NCBI RefSeq assembly: GCF_022524345.1
Contig: NZ_JAKWJU010000002.1
Span: forward strand, 2,852,001-2,916,000
Source of the DNA: Streptomyces marispadix
GTDB taxonomy: Bacteria > Actinomycetota > Actinomycetes > Streptomycetales > Streptomycetaceae
Direction of reading: 5' to 3'
Length of the DNA: 64,000 nt
Numbering within the stretch: the stretch's first letter is position 1; every line of letters starts with the position of its first letter. Position numbers and translations under genes: made by a program. The notes below the pieces were generated by a model. The model worked only from the letters and a program-made list of their open reading frames with translations. It made no database searches and was not told where the DNA came from. Below are positions 7,565 to 17,090 of the stretch, in pieces.

Positions 7565-9511
7565 CGCGAGCTGCGTCTCCAGGGCGCGCTCCGGGGACTG
7601 CCAGTCGTCGCCCAGCAGCCTGGCCACTCGCTCCAGGCGCTGGGCGACGGTGTTGACGTGGACGTGCAGTTCGTCCTTGGCGCGTGCCGGGCTCATGCCG
7701 CATGCGAAGTAGGCGTCCATGGTGGCCACCAGATCGGTGCCGCGGCGTGCGTCGTAGTCGAGTACGGGTCCGAGTGTGCGGCGTACGAAACTCCCCACGT
7801 CGCGGCTGTCGGTGAGCAGCATGCCGATGAAGCCGAAGTCCTCGGCGGCGGCGCCCTCTCCGGACCGGCCCAGCAGGCGGAGCGCGTCCACACAGCGGCG
7901 CGCCTCCGGATAGGCCGCGGCGACGGCGCCCGACTCGGCGGCGGGCGCCGCCACCGCCGCGGACGCGCCCACGGTGACGGGCGCTCCCGCCGAGTGCCCC
8001 AACTCGTAGGCGATCTCCCGCGCGAGCTGCGAGGGGCCGCCGTCGGCGGGGAGCGGCAGCAGCAGCACGATGCCGCCGTCCCTGGCGGCGGCCAACCCGT
8101 GGCGCGTGGCGGCGAGATGGGACGCGGCGGCCCACAGGCGCTGCCGCCCCAGGCTCTGCTCCTTCTCCTTCTCCCCGGCCGCATCTCCGGCCGGGCCGCG
8201 CTTCTCGGCGGCCGGGCCGCGCTTCTCGGCGGCCGTGCCGCCCAGGCCGCCTTCGCCGGGCTCTCCCCCGCCGAGCCCGTCGAGGCGGGCGCTGAGCAGT
8301 ACGTGCGGCGCGTCGAGGTCGGCCTCCAGCCGCGCCGCACGGTCGCGCAGCAGCCGGGGGTCGTGGCGGGTCGAGTCGAGCAGGTCGTCGAGGAGTTCGC
8401 CGCGTACGCGCTGTTCCGCCTCGCCCGCGGAGCGGCGCGCCAGCAGCAGCAGGGACGTGACCATGGCGGCTCGTTCGAAGGTGCGCTGGTCGACCGGGTC
8501 GAGCACGGGATGGCCGTGCAGCACGAGCGCGCCGAGGAGTTCGCCGCCCGCGGAGACGGCGGTGACCCACGTGCCGTCGTCGCGCATGGCGTAGCCGGCG
8601 CTGCGGGAGCGTTCCACGGCGGGACGTGCCGACGCCGTCGACGGCTCCACGAACTCGACGCGCCCGGCGAGCACTTCGGAGACCGCGGCGGAAACGTCCG
8701 TCACGTCCCCGCCGCGCAGCACCAGTTCGGTGAGCCTGTCGTGCACGTCGCTGGCGCGTTCGATCGTCTCGTTGGCGCTCTCCAGCTCGGCCATCGCGTC
8801 GCGGGTCTCGGAGAGCAGCCGGGCCGTGTCGATGGCCACGGCGGCGTGGGCGGCGAACGAGCCGAGCAGCGCGATCTGTTCGCGTTCGAAGACGCGGGCG
8901 CGGCGGTCTGCCGCGTACAGGACGCCGATGACGTCCCGCCCGCCGAGCAGCAGCGGCACGCCCAGAATGGCGACCAGGCCCTCCTCGTTGACGGCGGAGT
9001 CGATGGGGCCGGTGTGCCGGAAGCGTTCGTCCGCGGGGTAGTCGTCCGTGACGTACGGGCGTGCCGTCTGCGCCACGAGGCCGCCCAGCCCCTCGCCCAT
9101 GCCCAGCCGTAGCTGCTGGAAGCGGGCGGATACCGAGCCCTCGGTGACGCGCATGTACGTGTCGCCGCGTTCGTGGTCGGTGAGGGTCATGTACGCGACC
9201 TCGGTGCCCAGCAGGGAGCGGGCCCGCTGCACGATGGCGCGGAGCACGTCGTCCAGGTCGCGCAGCCCCGCCAGGTCGTGAACCGTCTCGATGAGCGCCG
9301 TCAGTTCGGCCTCGCGCCTGCGGCGTCCCTCCAGCTCTGCGCGAATCCGCAGGGCGAGCTGCTTGCCGCTCTCCAGGGAGGCCAGCTCCTCGGGGGGCGC
9401 TCCGGCCTCGCGGGCGCGGGCGAGCGGTTCGTCGTACGCCTCGGCGGGGGCTCGGCGTGCGAGGAGTTCCAGGAAGGCGGCGTGGGGCGGCGGGGCTTCG
9501 GGCATGGTCAC
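7526..9511 (-). CDS. GAF-domain PucR-family transcriptional regulator
   Basis: The 661-residue protein has a coiled N-terminal region, a GAF sensor domain at about 70-225 (IETVHDLAGLRDLDDVLRAI through FEREQIALLGSFAAHAAVAI), a CdaR/PucR middle domain, and the PucR C-terminal helix-turn-helix at about 605-655 (YFACGMSPARAKDELHVHVN). Such proteins respond to small ligands and control nearby catabolic genes. It lies downstream of, and in line with, the 3-hydroxybutyrate dehydrogenase gene and may report on that pathway. This is inference. A central insertion repeats AEKRGPA twice (8190-8240). The start is GTG 9511 or ATG 9505. The last 39 bp overlap the transporter gene antisense. Confidence 0.85.
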   Translation of the reverse strand: MTMPEAPPPHAAFLELLARRAPAEAYDEPLARAREAGAPPEELASLESGKQLALRIRAELEGRRRREAELTALIETVHDLAGLRDLDDVLRAIVQRARSLLGTEVAYMTLTDHERGDTYMRVTEGSVSARFQQLRLGMGEGLGGLVAQTARPYVTDDYPADERFRHTGPIDSAVNEEGLVAILGVPLLLGGRDVIGVLYAADRRARVFEREQIALLGSFAAHAAVAIDTARLLSETRDAMAELESANETIERASDVHDRLTELVLRGGDVTDVSAAVSEVLAGRVEFVEPSTASARPAVERSRSAGYAMRDDGTWVTAVSAGGELLGALVLHGHPVLDPVDQRTFERAAMVTSLLLLARRSAGEAEQRVRGELLDDLLDSTRHDPRLLRDRAARLEADLDAPHVLLSARLDGLGGGEPGEGGLGGTAAEKRGPAAEKRGPAGDAAGEKEKEQSLGRQRLWAAASHLAATRHGLAAARDGGIVLLLPLPADGGPSQLAREIAYELGHSAGAPVTVGASAAVAAPAAESGAVAAAYPEARRCVDALRLLGRSGEGAAAEDFGFIGMLLTDSRDVGSFVRRTLGPVLDYDARRGTDLVATMDAYFACGMSPARAKDELHVHVNTVAQRLERVARLLGDDWQSPERALETQLALRLHRLARAVGR

Positions 9512-9609
9512 AGCCTTACCCGTGGTGCGGGGCGTGACGCCAGGGGCGGATGAGCCCCGGCCGGCGCGGGGCCGGGCCCGCTGCCGGGCCGGAGGCCGGA
9601 CCCCGCGCC

Positions 9610-9645
9610 GGGGCCTGAGGTGGGGCCTGAGGTGGGGCCTGAGAT
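9610..9645. repeat. 12-bp tandem repeat in the PucR/dehydrogenase gap
   Basis: Three head-to-tail copies of GGGGCCTGAGGT (last copy with one change) occupy 9610-9645. The whole gap 9512-9782 is very G/C-rich and repetitive (CCGGGGCCGG and GCCGGGGCC runs). I see no gene or clear promoter in it. Confidence 0.7.
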
Positions 9646-9782
9646 GGGGGCGGGTCCCCGGCCCCGGGTGGGCGCCTCGGCCGTGCCGGAAGCCGGCGCC
9701 GACGCCGGACCTCCCGCCGCGGCGAGTGCCGGCGCCGGGGCCGGGGCCGGACCCCCGGCCGCACCCGGGCCTCGACCCATCG

Positions 9783-10595
9783 TCAGTGCGCTGTCCAGCC
9801 GCCGTCGAGCGGCAGCGAGGCTCCCGTGACGAAGGACGCCTGCGGCGCGCACAGATACGCCACCGCCTCGGCGACCTCCTCCGGCTCCAGCAGCCGCTTC
9901 AGCGCGGAGTCGGCGAGCAGGATCTCCGAGACGACGCGTTCGGCGGGGATGCCGTGCGCCTCGGCCTGGTCGGCGATCTGCCGCTCGACCAGCGGCGTAC
10001 GTACGTAGGCGGGGTTGACGCAGTTGGATGTGACGCCGTGCTCGGCGCCCTCCAGCGCGGTGACCTTGGACAGGCCCTCCAGCCCGTGCTTGGCGGAGAC
10101 GTAGGCCGACTTGTAGGCGGAGGCACGCAGCCCGTGCACGGACGAGATGTTCACGATCCGGCCCCAGCTCTGCCCGTACATGTGCGGGAGGGCGCCGCGT
10201 ATGAAGCGGAAGGGCGCCTCCAGCATCAGCGTCAGCAGGCGGCGGAAGTCCGCGGGCGGGAACTCCTCGATGGGGCGCACCAGTTGGGCCCCCGCGTTGT
10301 TGACGAGTACGTCGCTCCCCGCCGCGAGATCCTCCGCCGCGTCCAGGCCCTCGGAGTCGGTGAGGTCGAGGGGGTACGGCTGGACCGAGCCGCCTGCCTC
10401 CACGTCCTGGAGTGACCGCAGCCCGTCGGCGTCGCGGTCCACCGCCCGCACCTTGGCGCCGGCCGACGCCAGTCTCAGGGCGCACGCACGGCCGATGCCG
10501 CTCGCGGCACCGGTGACCAGCGCGGTGCGTCCGGTCAGGTCGAGGGCGACGGAGTGCGGGCCGGAGTGGGAGCCGGGTGTCTGCTGCTCGGTCAT
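9783..10595 (-). CDS. 3-Hydroxybutyrate dehydrogenase (SDR family)
   Basis: This 270-residue short-chain dehydrogenase oxidises (R)-3-hydroxybutyrate to acetoacetate with NAD. It has the cofactor motif TGAASGIGRA (28-37), DVLVNNAGAQ, the active-site Ser in NISSVHGLRAS and the catalytic pair in YVSAKHG. The SVHGLRAS...YVSAKHGLEG stretch and the C-terminal FVTGASLPLDGGWTAH are typical of BDH enzymes. The length is normal apart from a short polar N-terminal extension (MTEQQTPGSH). It is divergent from a PHB-depolymerase-type esterase across 203 bp, which supports 3-hydroxybutyrate as the substrate. The GAF/PucR gene follows on the same strand. Confidence 0.88.
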   Translation of the reverse strand: MTEQQTPGSHSGPHSVALDLTGRTALVTGAASGIGRACALRLASAGAKVRAVDRDADGLRSLQDVEAGGSVQPYPLDLTDSEGLDAAEDLAAGSDVLVNNAGAQLVRPIEEFPPADFRRLLTLMLEAPFRFIRGALPHMYGQSWGRIVNISSVHGLRASAYKSAYVSAKHGLEGLSKVTALEGAEHGVTSNCVNPAYVRTPLVERQIADQAEAHGIPAERVVSEILLADSALKRLLEPEEVAEAVAYLCAPQASFVTGASLPLDGGWTAH

Positions 10596-10798
10596 GCGGT
10601 CACGCTAGGACGGTGCGCAGCGGGCGCCCAATGTGGCGGCGCCACACTCACATCCGTGCACCGCTGGACGTACGACACGTTCGGGGGCCCGCTTCGGCGG
10701 CTCTACGGTCGGTGCGTTCCCCCACGGGACACCTCTGGACCCACCCCCCCACGGGCGCCCATGGGACCCCACGGAACACCCCCCACAGAAGGAGCGCC

Positions 10799-11815
10799 AT
10801 GAAGGCACAACGCTCGAAAGCCGCTCTGCTGCTCACCACACTCACCGCGCTGACGGTGCTGACCACCACCGCGCTCACCGCGCTCACCGGGGCCACGTCC
10901 CAGGCCGCCTCCCCGTACGGGAAGAGCGCCGCGGCGGCCGGCCTGGAGAAGGTCGGCGACTTCGGCTCCAACCCCGGGGCGCTGAGCATGTACCGCTACG
11001 CCCCCGACGGGCTGCCGAAGAAGAGCCCCGTCGTCCTCGCCCTGCACGGCTGCACACAGGACGCCGCGACGTACTTCGAAGGTGCCGGCTGGCAGAAGGC
11101 CGCGGACGACGGGAAGTTCGCGGTCGTCGCACCTCAACAGGAGCAGGCCAACAACGCGAAAAAGTGCTTCAACTGGTTCCAGTCCGGCGACACCGACCGG
11201 GACAAGGGCGAAGCGCAGTCGATCAAGCAGATGGTGGACCGCACGGTCGCCGATCTCGACGCCGACCCCTCACGGGTCTTCATCACGGGCCTCTCGGCGG
11301 GCGGCGCCATGACGGCGTCGATGCTGGCCGCCTATCCGGACGTCTTCAAAGGCGGAGCGATCGTGGCCGGTCTGCCGCACGGCTGCGCGAACACCGTCGC
11401 CGAGGCGTTCACCTGCATGAACCCCGGCGCTTCCAAGAAGGCCGCCGACTGGGGCGACCTCGTACGTGCCGAGAACCCGGACTACTCGGGAGCCCGGCCG
11501 AAGGTGTCGGTCTGGCACGGCACCGGCGACACGACCGTGGCACCGATGAACGCCGAGGAGTCCGTCAAGCAGTGGACGGACGTGCTCGGGGCCGACCAGA
11601 AGGCCGACGCCACTGAGAAGTTGCAGGGCGGCACCACCCGCTCCGACTACCGGAACGCCGACGGCGACGTCGTCGTACGCGGCTATCTCGTGGACGGCAT
11701 GCCGCACGGCACCCCCGTGAAGCCCGACGAGGGCTGCGGCAAGGCCGGGAAGCACTTCCTCGACACCATCTGCTCGACCAGGCACATCACCGCGGACTGG
11801 GGGCTCGGAGGCTGA
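10799..11815 (+). CDS. Secreted PHB depolymerase-type esterase (LpqC-like)
   Basis: This 338-residue exported alpha/beta hydrolase has a signal peptide (MKAQRSKAALLL, a long Leu/Thr core, and a site near TSQAAS at residue 37). Family marks are VVLALHGCTQDAATYFEGAGW, APQQEQANNAKKCFNWF, the nucleophile Ser166 in GLSAGGAM, and a C-terminal GMPHGTPVKP carrying the probable catalytic His. This is the esterase-PHB family, whose members cleave poly-3-hydroxybutyrate or acetylated polysaccharides. The divergent 3-hydroxybutyrate dehydrogenase favours the first. I start it at ATG 10799, after GAAGGAG (10790-10796), where the signal peptide begins. Confidence 0.88.
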   Translation: MKAQRSKAALLLTTLTALTVLTTTALTALTGATSQAASPYGKSAAAAGLEKVGDFGSNPGALSMYRYAPDGLPKKSPVVLALHGCTQDAATYFEGAGWQKAADDGKFAVVAPQQEQANNAKKCFNWFQSGDTDRDKGEAQSIKQMVDRTVADLDADPSRVFITGLSAGGAMTASMLAAYPDVFKGGAIVAGLPHGCANTVAEAFTCMNPGASKKAADWGDLVRAENPDYSGARPKVSVWHGTGDTTVAPMNAEESVKQWTDVLGADQKADATEKLQGGTTRSDYRNADGDVVVRGYLVDGMPHGTPVKPDEGCGKAGKHFLDTICSTRHITADWGLGG

Positions 11816-12139
11816 CACAGGTCCCTCCCCGTTCCCGGGCGCTCCCCCGGAGGTGCCTGCTGCACGCGCCCCTGGTGCAGCCGGCCGCTCACACCTCTGG
11901 GGGAGCACGCCTCCCCCCTGCGGGTCCCCTTCGTACGGGAGCACATCTCCGCGTCCACAGGCCCCTGTTCAGGGACGGCGCCACTTCTCACGGTCCCGAT
12001 GCGGACGCCGCCGAGAACGTGAGGACACCCGGGCGGCCTTCCCCGCGAGCGTTCCGCTCGCGCTCCTCACACGATGGAACAGGCGTCGGCAGCAACGCGT
12101 CGCCGCCGTCCACGTGCAGGAACACGAGAAGGGACACAA
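11816..12139 (+). other. Gene-free gap with a weak hairpin and possible ECF promoter
   Basis: This 324-bp gap follows the esterase. A 7-bp hairpin (GGGGGAG 11899-11905 with CTCCCCC 11911-11917) could end esterase transcripts. GGAAC at 12076-12080, 17 bp, then CGTC at 12098-12101 resembles an ECF sigma-factor promoter about 40 bp before the next start codon. Both are weak calls. No other gene is visible. Confidence 0.35.
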
Positions 12140-12565
12140 ATGAAGAACCTCGCACGCGCGATAACAACGGCCGGTGTCGCGATCGCGGTCGGACTCGTCG
12201 GCGTTCCCTCGGCCTCGGCTGTGGTGAAGGAGGCCGGGAAGACCGCCGCGGCGGCCAAGTCCTCCGCCCCGGCGAAGAAGACCTCGGCCTCGGCACCGGC
12301 GGAGACCACGGCCGTGAAGGCGGCCCTGGCCTCCTCGCGCCCGGTCACCGTGAACGTCTACTACGTGATGCACGACGGACGCGTAGTGAGCGAGCAGGGC
12401 CCGGGCAACTCCGCGGCACATCAAGTCGAGGGCAACTCCGGCGCGGTCGACATGCAGACGCAGAACGAGCCGATCACGACGGGCGACTTGAACGCGGAGC
12501 AGAACAAGGGCGACACGACCTTCGAGGTCGAGGGTTCGGAGCAGGACACGGGAGAGGTCTCCTGA
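12140..12565 (+). CDS. Small secreted protein of unknown function
   Basis: The 141-residue product has a typical Sec signal peptide (MKNLARAITTAGVAIAVGLV, cleavage near ASA-VV at residue 28). An Ala/Lys-rich linker (KTAAAAKSSAPAKKTSASAPA) follows, then an acidic polar domain starting PVTVNVYYVMHDGRVVSEQG and ending QDTGEVS. It has no cysteines. I do not recognise a family. The Lys/Ala linker may span or bind the cell wall, and the VYYVMHDG strand suggests a small beta domain. The ribosome-binding site is GAAGGGA (12128-12134), five bases before ATG 12140. Confidence 0.72.
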   Translation: MKNLARAITTAGVAIAVGLVGVPSASAVVKEAGKTAAAAKSSAPAKKTSASAPAETTAVKAALASSRPVTVNVYYVMHDGRVVSEQGPGNSAAHQVEGNSGAVDMQTQNEPITTGDLNAEQNKGDTTFEVEGSEQDTGEVS

Positions 12566-12642
12566 TTCCCTGACCGCCGCTTCCGAGGAAGCCCGTCATG
12601 CCCGGTACGCACCCGGGCGGCGCGTCCGGCGAGGCCCCGTCG

Positions 12643-13307
12643 TCAGCCCCGCTTGCCGCCGTCCGGTGTGCCCCCCGTCAGATGAGTGAACGCATCGAGG
12701 TTGCGGGTCGACTCCCCCCGGGAGGTGCGCCACTCGTACTCGCGCCGGATCGCCGACGCGAAACCCATCTCCAGCAGGGTGTTGAAGGAGCCGTCGGCGT
12801 TCTCCAGCACCGTTCCCAGCAGCCGGTCCACCTCCTCCGTGGTGACGGCGGCCAGCGGGAGCCGCCGGCGAGATAGACGTCGCCGAGCTTGTCCAGGGCG
12901 TAACTCACCCCGTACAGGCGGGTGTTGCGCTCCAGCAGCCAGCGGTGCACCGCCGCGTGGTTCTCGTCGGGGCAGCGCACCACGAAGGCGTTGACCGAGA
13001 GCGAGTGCCTGCCGACGGCCAGGGAGCAGGTCGTCGACAGCTTGCGGGTGCCGGGGAGGGTGACGACATACGTTCCCTCCGCCGGGCTCTCCCAGTCCAA
13101 CTCGGCCTCGCGCAGGGCCCGTTCGACGGTGCCGCGGGCACGGCGCACGGCAGCGGTCCCGCCGGAGGCCCCGTTGGCCGCTTCGGTGCTTTCGGTGCTT
13201 TCGGTGCCTTCGGCGTTCTCGGTGCCCTTGGTGTCTGCGGTGCTCCCGACGCCGTCGGCGCCTCTAGCCCCGTCGCCGTCCTGTGCGTGGGCGTCAGCGT
13301 CAGCCAT
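12643..13307 (-). pseudogene. YbjN-like (type III secretion chaperone-fold) protein, frameshifted
   Basis: Two frames together encode one YbjN-domain protein. The first runs from ATG 13307 ([12 protein letters not shown], an acidic Thr/Glu-rich head with GTENAEGTESTESTE) through YVVTLPGTRKLSTTCSLAVG, RLYGVSYALDKLGDVYLAGG. The second carries MDRLLGTVLENADGSFNTLL and the end TRNLDAFTHLTGG. At about 12858-12862 one base appears to be missing. Restoring a C in GCCGGCGGCTCC would join the frames as YLAGRLPLAAVT, the usual family reading. It is either a recent loss or a sequence error. The start overlaps the mshA stop by 8 bp, so the two are coupled. The family function is poorly known. Confidence 0.75.
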
Positions 13308-14733
13308 GGGCCGATCGTAGGCGACGGCGCCTGTCGTGGATCGCCTCGGCATAGACGTCGAGGGTGGCCGCCGCCGCGGCGTCCCAGCCGAACTCGGCCG
13401 CGTGCCGTGCCGCTGCCTCGCCCATCCGCTCCACTGCCTCGTGCGGGCCGAACCGCCTCTGCCCGGCGGGCACTTCATGCCCTCCGTCAGGCGACGGGGT
13501 GACGAACCTCCGCAGCGCGTCCGCGTAGGCGCCCGGCTCGTGCCCGTGCACCAGGAGGCCGCTGACCCCGTCCCGTACCGCGACCGGCAGCCCGCCCACC
13601 GCCGCCGCGATCACCGGCGTCCCGCACGCCTGCGCCTCCACCGCGACCAGCCCGAACGACTCGCTGTACGACGGCATGACGAGCACGGTCGCGGCCCGGT
13701 ACCAGTCGGCCAGCTCCTCCTGGTCCACCGGCGGGCAGAAGCGCACCACGTCCGAGATCCCCAGCTTCGCCGCCAGCTTGTGCAGCCGTTCCGGCCTGGC
13801 AAGCCCGCTGCCGCTGGGCCCGCCCACGACCGGCACCAGAAGCCGCCGCCGCAGCCCCGGGTCCTCCCCTACGAGCAGCGCCACGGCACGCAGCAGGATG
13901 TCGGGGGCCTTCAACGGCTGTATCCGCCCGGCGAACAGCGGGATCAGCGCGCCCTGCGGCAGCCCCAGCCGGGCGCGTGCCGCAGCACGGCCGTCCGCGG
14001 GCCGGAAGCGCTCCAGATTGACACCGGGGTGTACGACGGCGGTGCGCGCCGGGTCGGCCTCGTAGTGCCGAACCAGGTCGTGCGCCTCCTCCGCCGTGTT
14101 GGCGATGAGCCTGTCGGCGGCGCGCACTATCTGCGTCTCGCCGATGACGCGGGCCGGGGGCTCGGGGCTGTCGCCCTCGGCGAGGGCGGCGTTCTTGACC
14201 TTGGCCATGGTGTGCATGGCGTTGACGAGCGGTACGCCCCAGCGCTGCGCGGCGAGCCAGCCGACGTGCCCGGACAGCCAGTAGTGGGAGTGCACCAGGT
14301 CGTAGTGGCCGGGCCGGTTGCCCGCCCACGCCTGCATCACGCCGTGCGTGAACGCGCAGAGCTGCGCGGGCAGTTCCTCCTTCGCCAGCCCCTCGTAGGG
14401 GCCCGCGTCGATGTGCCGTACGAGGACCCCGGGCGCCAGCTCGACGCTTGGCGGAAGCGCGGCCGACGTCGCACGCGTGAAGATCTCCACCTGGGTGCCG
14501 TGTGCGGCGAGCTGCTTCGCCAGTTCGACGATGTAGACGTTCATGCCGCCCGCGTCGCCCGTGCCCGGCTGGTGCAGCGGGGAGGTGTGGACGCTGAGCA
14601 TGGCGACCCTGCGGGGCCGCCTGGCGGAGCCGAGCCTCAGCCGCGGCCGCTGCTGAGGCAGGGAGTCCCGGCCGGGCCTCAGGCCCCGGGGGAGGGTACG
14701 GAGCTGGCCGAGCCGCGCCATGTACTGGCTCAC
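13300..14733 (-). CDS. mshA: D-inositol-3-phosphate glycosyltransferase MshA (mycothiol synthesis)
   Basis: This 477-residue GT4 glycosyltransferase moves GlcNAc from UDP-GlcNAc to 1D-myo-inositol 3-phosphate, the first step of mycothiol synthesis. Clear marks are [23 protein letters not shown] split across the donor loop, [45 protein letters not shown] and the EX7E region [19 protein letters not shown] start it at GTG 14733 (VSQYMARLG), nine bases after GAGGAGG (14743-14749). ATG 14721 is an alternative. Open frame upstream of this is antisense to a methyltransferase and is not coding. mshD, the last step, is 7 kb away. Confidence 0.94.
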   Translation of the reverse strand: MSQYMARLGQLRTLPRGLRPGRDSLPQQRPRLRLGSARRPRRVAMLSVHTSPLHQPGTGDAGGMNVYIVELAKQLAAHGTQVEIFTRATSAALPPSVELAPGVLVRHIDAGPYEGLAKEELPAQLCAFTHGVMQAWAGNRPGHYDLVHSHYWLSGHVGWLAAQRWGVPLVNAMHTMAKVKNAALAEGDSPEPPARVIGETQIVRAADRLIANTAEEAHDLVRHYEADPARTAVVHPGVNLERFRPADGRAAARARLGLPQGALIPLFAGRIQPLKAPDILLRAVALLVGEDPGLRRRLLVPVVGGPSGSGLARPERLHKLAAKLGISDVVRFCPPVDQEELADWYRAATVLVMPSYSESFGLVAVEAQACGTPVIAAAVGGLPVAVRDGVSGLLVHGHEPGAYADALRRFVTPSPDGGHEVPAGQRRFGPHEAVERMGEAAARHAAEFGWDAAAAATLDVYAEAIHDRRRRLRSAHG

Positions 14734-15078
14734 GCGCGAATGCCTCCTCGTATGGAGCGCCTGCCGTGCAGGGCCGTGCCGGTCCCGCGGATCGCGGATG
14801 CCGCTGTCGCGTATGCGGCCGTGACGTACTCGCGGAGGGATGGACTCCCGCCGGTACGGGTCCCGGGGCGGCCCGCGACCTGCGGAATTCCCCCGCGAAT
14901 CCGCCGCGAGGAACTCGGCCCCGTAACCCGGAACACCGGAGGGGTCCGCTCCCATTTCCGCTTTGCCTAATCGTGACAAGCGGCGGGCAGGGGTGATCGG
15001 GCCGGGGCCAGGCCCGGCCGGGGCTTCTGGCAGCCGCCGCCCTGCTCCGCTCCCGCCCCGCCCTCGTACGCTCATGAC
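14734..15078. other. Divergent intergenic region, mshA / methyltransferase
   Basis: This 345-bp gap contains the mshA ribosome-binding site and a TACGCT -10-like hexamer (15067-15072) seven bases before the methyltransferase ATG, suggesting a leaderless transcript on that side. GC-rich inverted fragments are frequent, but no gene or strong hairpin stands out. Confidence 0.4.
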
Positions 15079-15978
15079 ATGACCGCCCGCCCCACGCCCC
15101 GCCCCCAGGGGACCGTGACGCGCGGAACCACCAGCCCCAACCGGCTGCGCCGCATGGACCGCTGGATCGCCGCCGTCCACGCGCCCGCGCTGCGCCGCGC
15201 GGCCGCGGCGGAACCGCGTCCCGGCCGAAGCAGTCACGTGGCGAGCGGTCCCGCAGAGCGCGGGCCCGCAGCGAACCCCGGGCAGACGCCCAGCCGGCCG
15301 ACGGTGGTCGACCTCGGCTTCGGCGCGGCACCGTGGACCGCGGTCGAGCTGTTGCAGCGGCTGCGCAAGGTCCACGCGGACGTCCGTGTCGTCGGCGTCG
15401 AGATCGATCCGGAACGGGTCGCAGCGGCACGCCCGTACGAACGTGACGGCCTGACGTTCCTGCGCGGCGGCTTCGAGGTGCCGCTGCCGGGCGGTGTGCG
15501 CCCGTCGCTGATACGGGCGGCGAACGTGCTGCGCCAGTACGAGGAGGCGGAGGTCGCCCCGGCGTGGGCGCTGCTGTGCTCGCGCCTGTCCACGCCAGAC
15601 GGGCTGCTGGTCGACGGCACCTGCGACGAGATCGGCCGCCGCCACGTATGGGTCGCGCTCGGCCCGGAGGGTCCTCGGACGGTCACCTTCGCCGCCCGGC
15701 TCGCCTCGCTGACGGCACCCTCGGATCTGGCGGAGCGGCTGCCGAAGGCGCTCATCCACCGCAACGTCCCGGGGGAGCCGGTCCATGCGTTCCTGCGCGA
15801 CTTCGACCGGGCGTGGGCGACGGCCGCCCCGTACGGAGCGCTGAGCGCCCGGCAGCGCTGGATAAGGGCGGTGCGTGCCCTCGCCGGCGAGTGGCCGTTG
15901 ACGGACGGCCCGCAGCGCTGGCGCCAGGGCGAGGTCACCGTCGCCTGGGGTGCCCTCGCCCCGCGCGCCTACGGATAG
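15079..15978 (+). CDS. Class I SAM-dependent methyltransferase
   Basis: The 299-residue protein has a methyltransferase fold. Motif I is [17 protein letters not shown] (about residues 76-92), the acidic end of strand 2 is [14 protein letters not shown], and later parts include [18 protein letters not shown] and [19 protein letters not shown]. Close relatives sit next to mshA in many streptomycetes, but the substrate is unknown. Residues 1-70 are basic and Pro/Ala-rich. A -10-like TACGCT ends seven bases before ATG 15079, so the message may be leaderless. It is divergent from mshA and converges on the DUF2267 gene. Confidence 0.82.
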   Translation: MTARPTPRPQGTVTRGTTSPNRLRRMDRWIAAVHAPALRRAAAAEPRPGRSSHVASGPAERGPAANPGQTPSRPTVVDLGFGAAPWTAVELLQRLRKVHADVRVVGVEIDPERVAAARPYERDGLTFLRGGFEVPLPGGVRPSLIRAANVLRQYEEAEVAPAWALLCSRLSTPDGLLVDGTCDEIGRRHVWVALGPEGPRTVTFAARLASLTAPSDLAERLPKALIHRNVPGEPVHAFLRDFDRAWATAAPYGALSARQRWIRAVRALAGEWPLTDGPQRWRQGEVTVAWGALAPRAYG

Positions 15979-16045
15979 ACCGCGACGGCCCGTACGGCCG
16001 TACGGACCGAACGAACCCGCCCGGCCCGGCCCGCACACAGGGTCG

Positions 16046-16444
16046 TCAGGCCGCGCTCATCAGCTCAGCACGCCCGAAGAGCAGGGCGTACCCCTGGGGC
16101 AGGTCCGCGAGAACCTCGTCGGTCAGGTCGTCGCCGCAGACCTCCCCCAGCACCGAGAGCACCGAGCTGACGTCCCAGCGCGCGGTCGCGGTCGTCGCGC
16201 CGTCGAGACGGCTCGCCACGGCCTCGACGAACTCCGCCGCGGTGAGCGGCTTCGTCGCCGGGAGCTGGTATCTGAGCGTCTCCGCCGCGGTCGCGGGCAG
16301 CCGCCCGGCGACCTGTTCGCGGACGCCGTTCGTCAGATGGCCGCCCAGAGCCGAAAGCACGACTCGGATGACCTGCTTCGTCTCGGCGTCCGTCGCGTAG
16401 CGGCCGTACTCACGGACTCGGGTCACGAGTTCGTTCCACTGCAT
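16046..16444 (-). CDS. DUF2267 family protein
   Basis: The 132-residue helical protein starts [18 protein letters not shown] and contains two DUF2267 repeats ([22 protein letters not shown] and [22 protein letters not shown], each quoted here only to show the pattern). These proteins look like HEAT/tetratricopeptide-style helical bundles related to RND- and Usp-associated partners. No enzymatic role is known. I start it at ATG 16444, preceded by GGGAAGGGA (16455-16463). It follows the small heat-shock gene on the same strand, beyond a strong terminator. Confidence 0.8.
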   Translation of the reverse strand: MQWNELVTRVREYGRYATDAETKQVIRVVLSALGGHLTNGVREQVAGRLPATAAETLRYQLPATKPLTAAEFVEAVASRLDGATTATARWDVSSVLSVLGEVCGDDLTDEVLADLPQGYALLFGRAELMSAA

Positions 16445-16489
16445 ACCTGTTTGGTCCCTTCCCCTCACATGCCGGTGGCCTCGAAGGCC

Positions 16490-16519
16490 GCCGCTCTCCG
16501 GAGTGCCCCGGAGAGCGGC
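16490..16519 (-). terminator. Hairpin terminator after hsp18
   Basis: A perfect 12-bp inverted repeat (16490-16501 with 16508-16519, arm GCCGCTCTCCGG) with a 6-nt loop lies about 90 bp downstream of the hsp18 stop, before the DUF2267 gene. Confidence 0.7.
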
Positions 16520-16611
16520 AGAAAATGTGCAGCAGAGTCGAATGTCACATCGGTACCGGCTGTGACTTCTGCCTCAGTGGCGTCGGCGCCGACGCCACTC
16601 GCGACGGCCTT

Positions 16612-17037
16612 TCAGCCTGTGAGCTGCCGGTCCGAGGAATTGCCTCCGCTGATCTCGATCTTGCGGGGCTTCGCCTGCTCGGCCACGGGGATGCGGAGCG
16701 TCAGCACGCCCGCGTCGTACGAGGCGTCGATCCGCTCGGAGTCCAGAGTGTCGCCGAGGAAGAGCTGGCGGCTGAACTTGCCCGCCGGGCGCTCCGCGGC
16801 GATCAGCTCCGCGCCCTCCGGTGCGGGCGAGCGGCGTTCGGCGTGGACGGTGAGCACGTTCCGCTCCACGTCCAGATCGATGCTCTCGGGGGCGACCCCG
16901 GGCAGATCGAAGTGGATCACGAAGTCGTCGCCAGAGCGGTAGGCCTCCATCGGCATCCCCGCGGGCCGTGACTCGGTCCCGAAGATCTGCTGGGTGAGGC
17001 GGTCGAACTCCCTGAAGGGGTCGGTACGCATGAGCAT
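16612..17037 (-). CDS. hsp18: Small heat-shock protein (Hsp20/alpha-crystallin family)
   Basis: The 141-residue chaperone starts [20 protein letters not shown], the same opening as Streptomyces albus Hsp18. The alpha-crystallin domain runs from about 40 to 130 ([20 protein letters not shown] through [20 protein letters not shown]). It forms oligomers that hold unfolding proteins. Start choice: AAGGAG (17047-17052) is nine bases from ATG 17037, whereas ATG 17046 would be too close. In S. albus the gene is controlled by the thermosensor repressor RheA. Here the upstream region has a clear sigma-70-type promoter and a GTTGA...TCAAC dyad. Confidence 0.92.
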   Translation of the reverse strand: MLMRTDPFREFDRLTQQIFGTESRPAGMPMEAYRSGDDFVIHFDLPGVAPESIDLDVERNVLTVHAERRSPAPEGAELIAAERPAGKFSRQLFLGDTLDSERIDASYDAGVLTLRIPVAEQAKPRKIEISGGNSSDRQLTG

Positions 17038-17090
17038 CACGGTCATCTCCTTCCGTGGACTGCACTCCCGTGCGATGCCCTGTGCTTTCT

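Noticed and set aside
14734..16038. A continuous minus-strand frame extending MshA to more than 900 residues
   Set aside because: The extra part is antisense to the methyltransferase gene at 15079-15978 and has no family similarity. GTG 14733 has a proper ribosome-binding site and matches the MshA N terminus.
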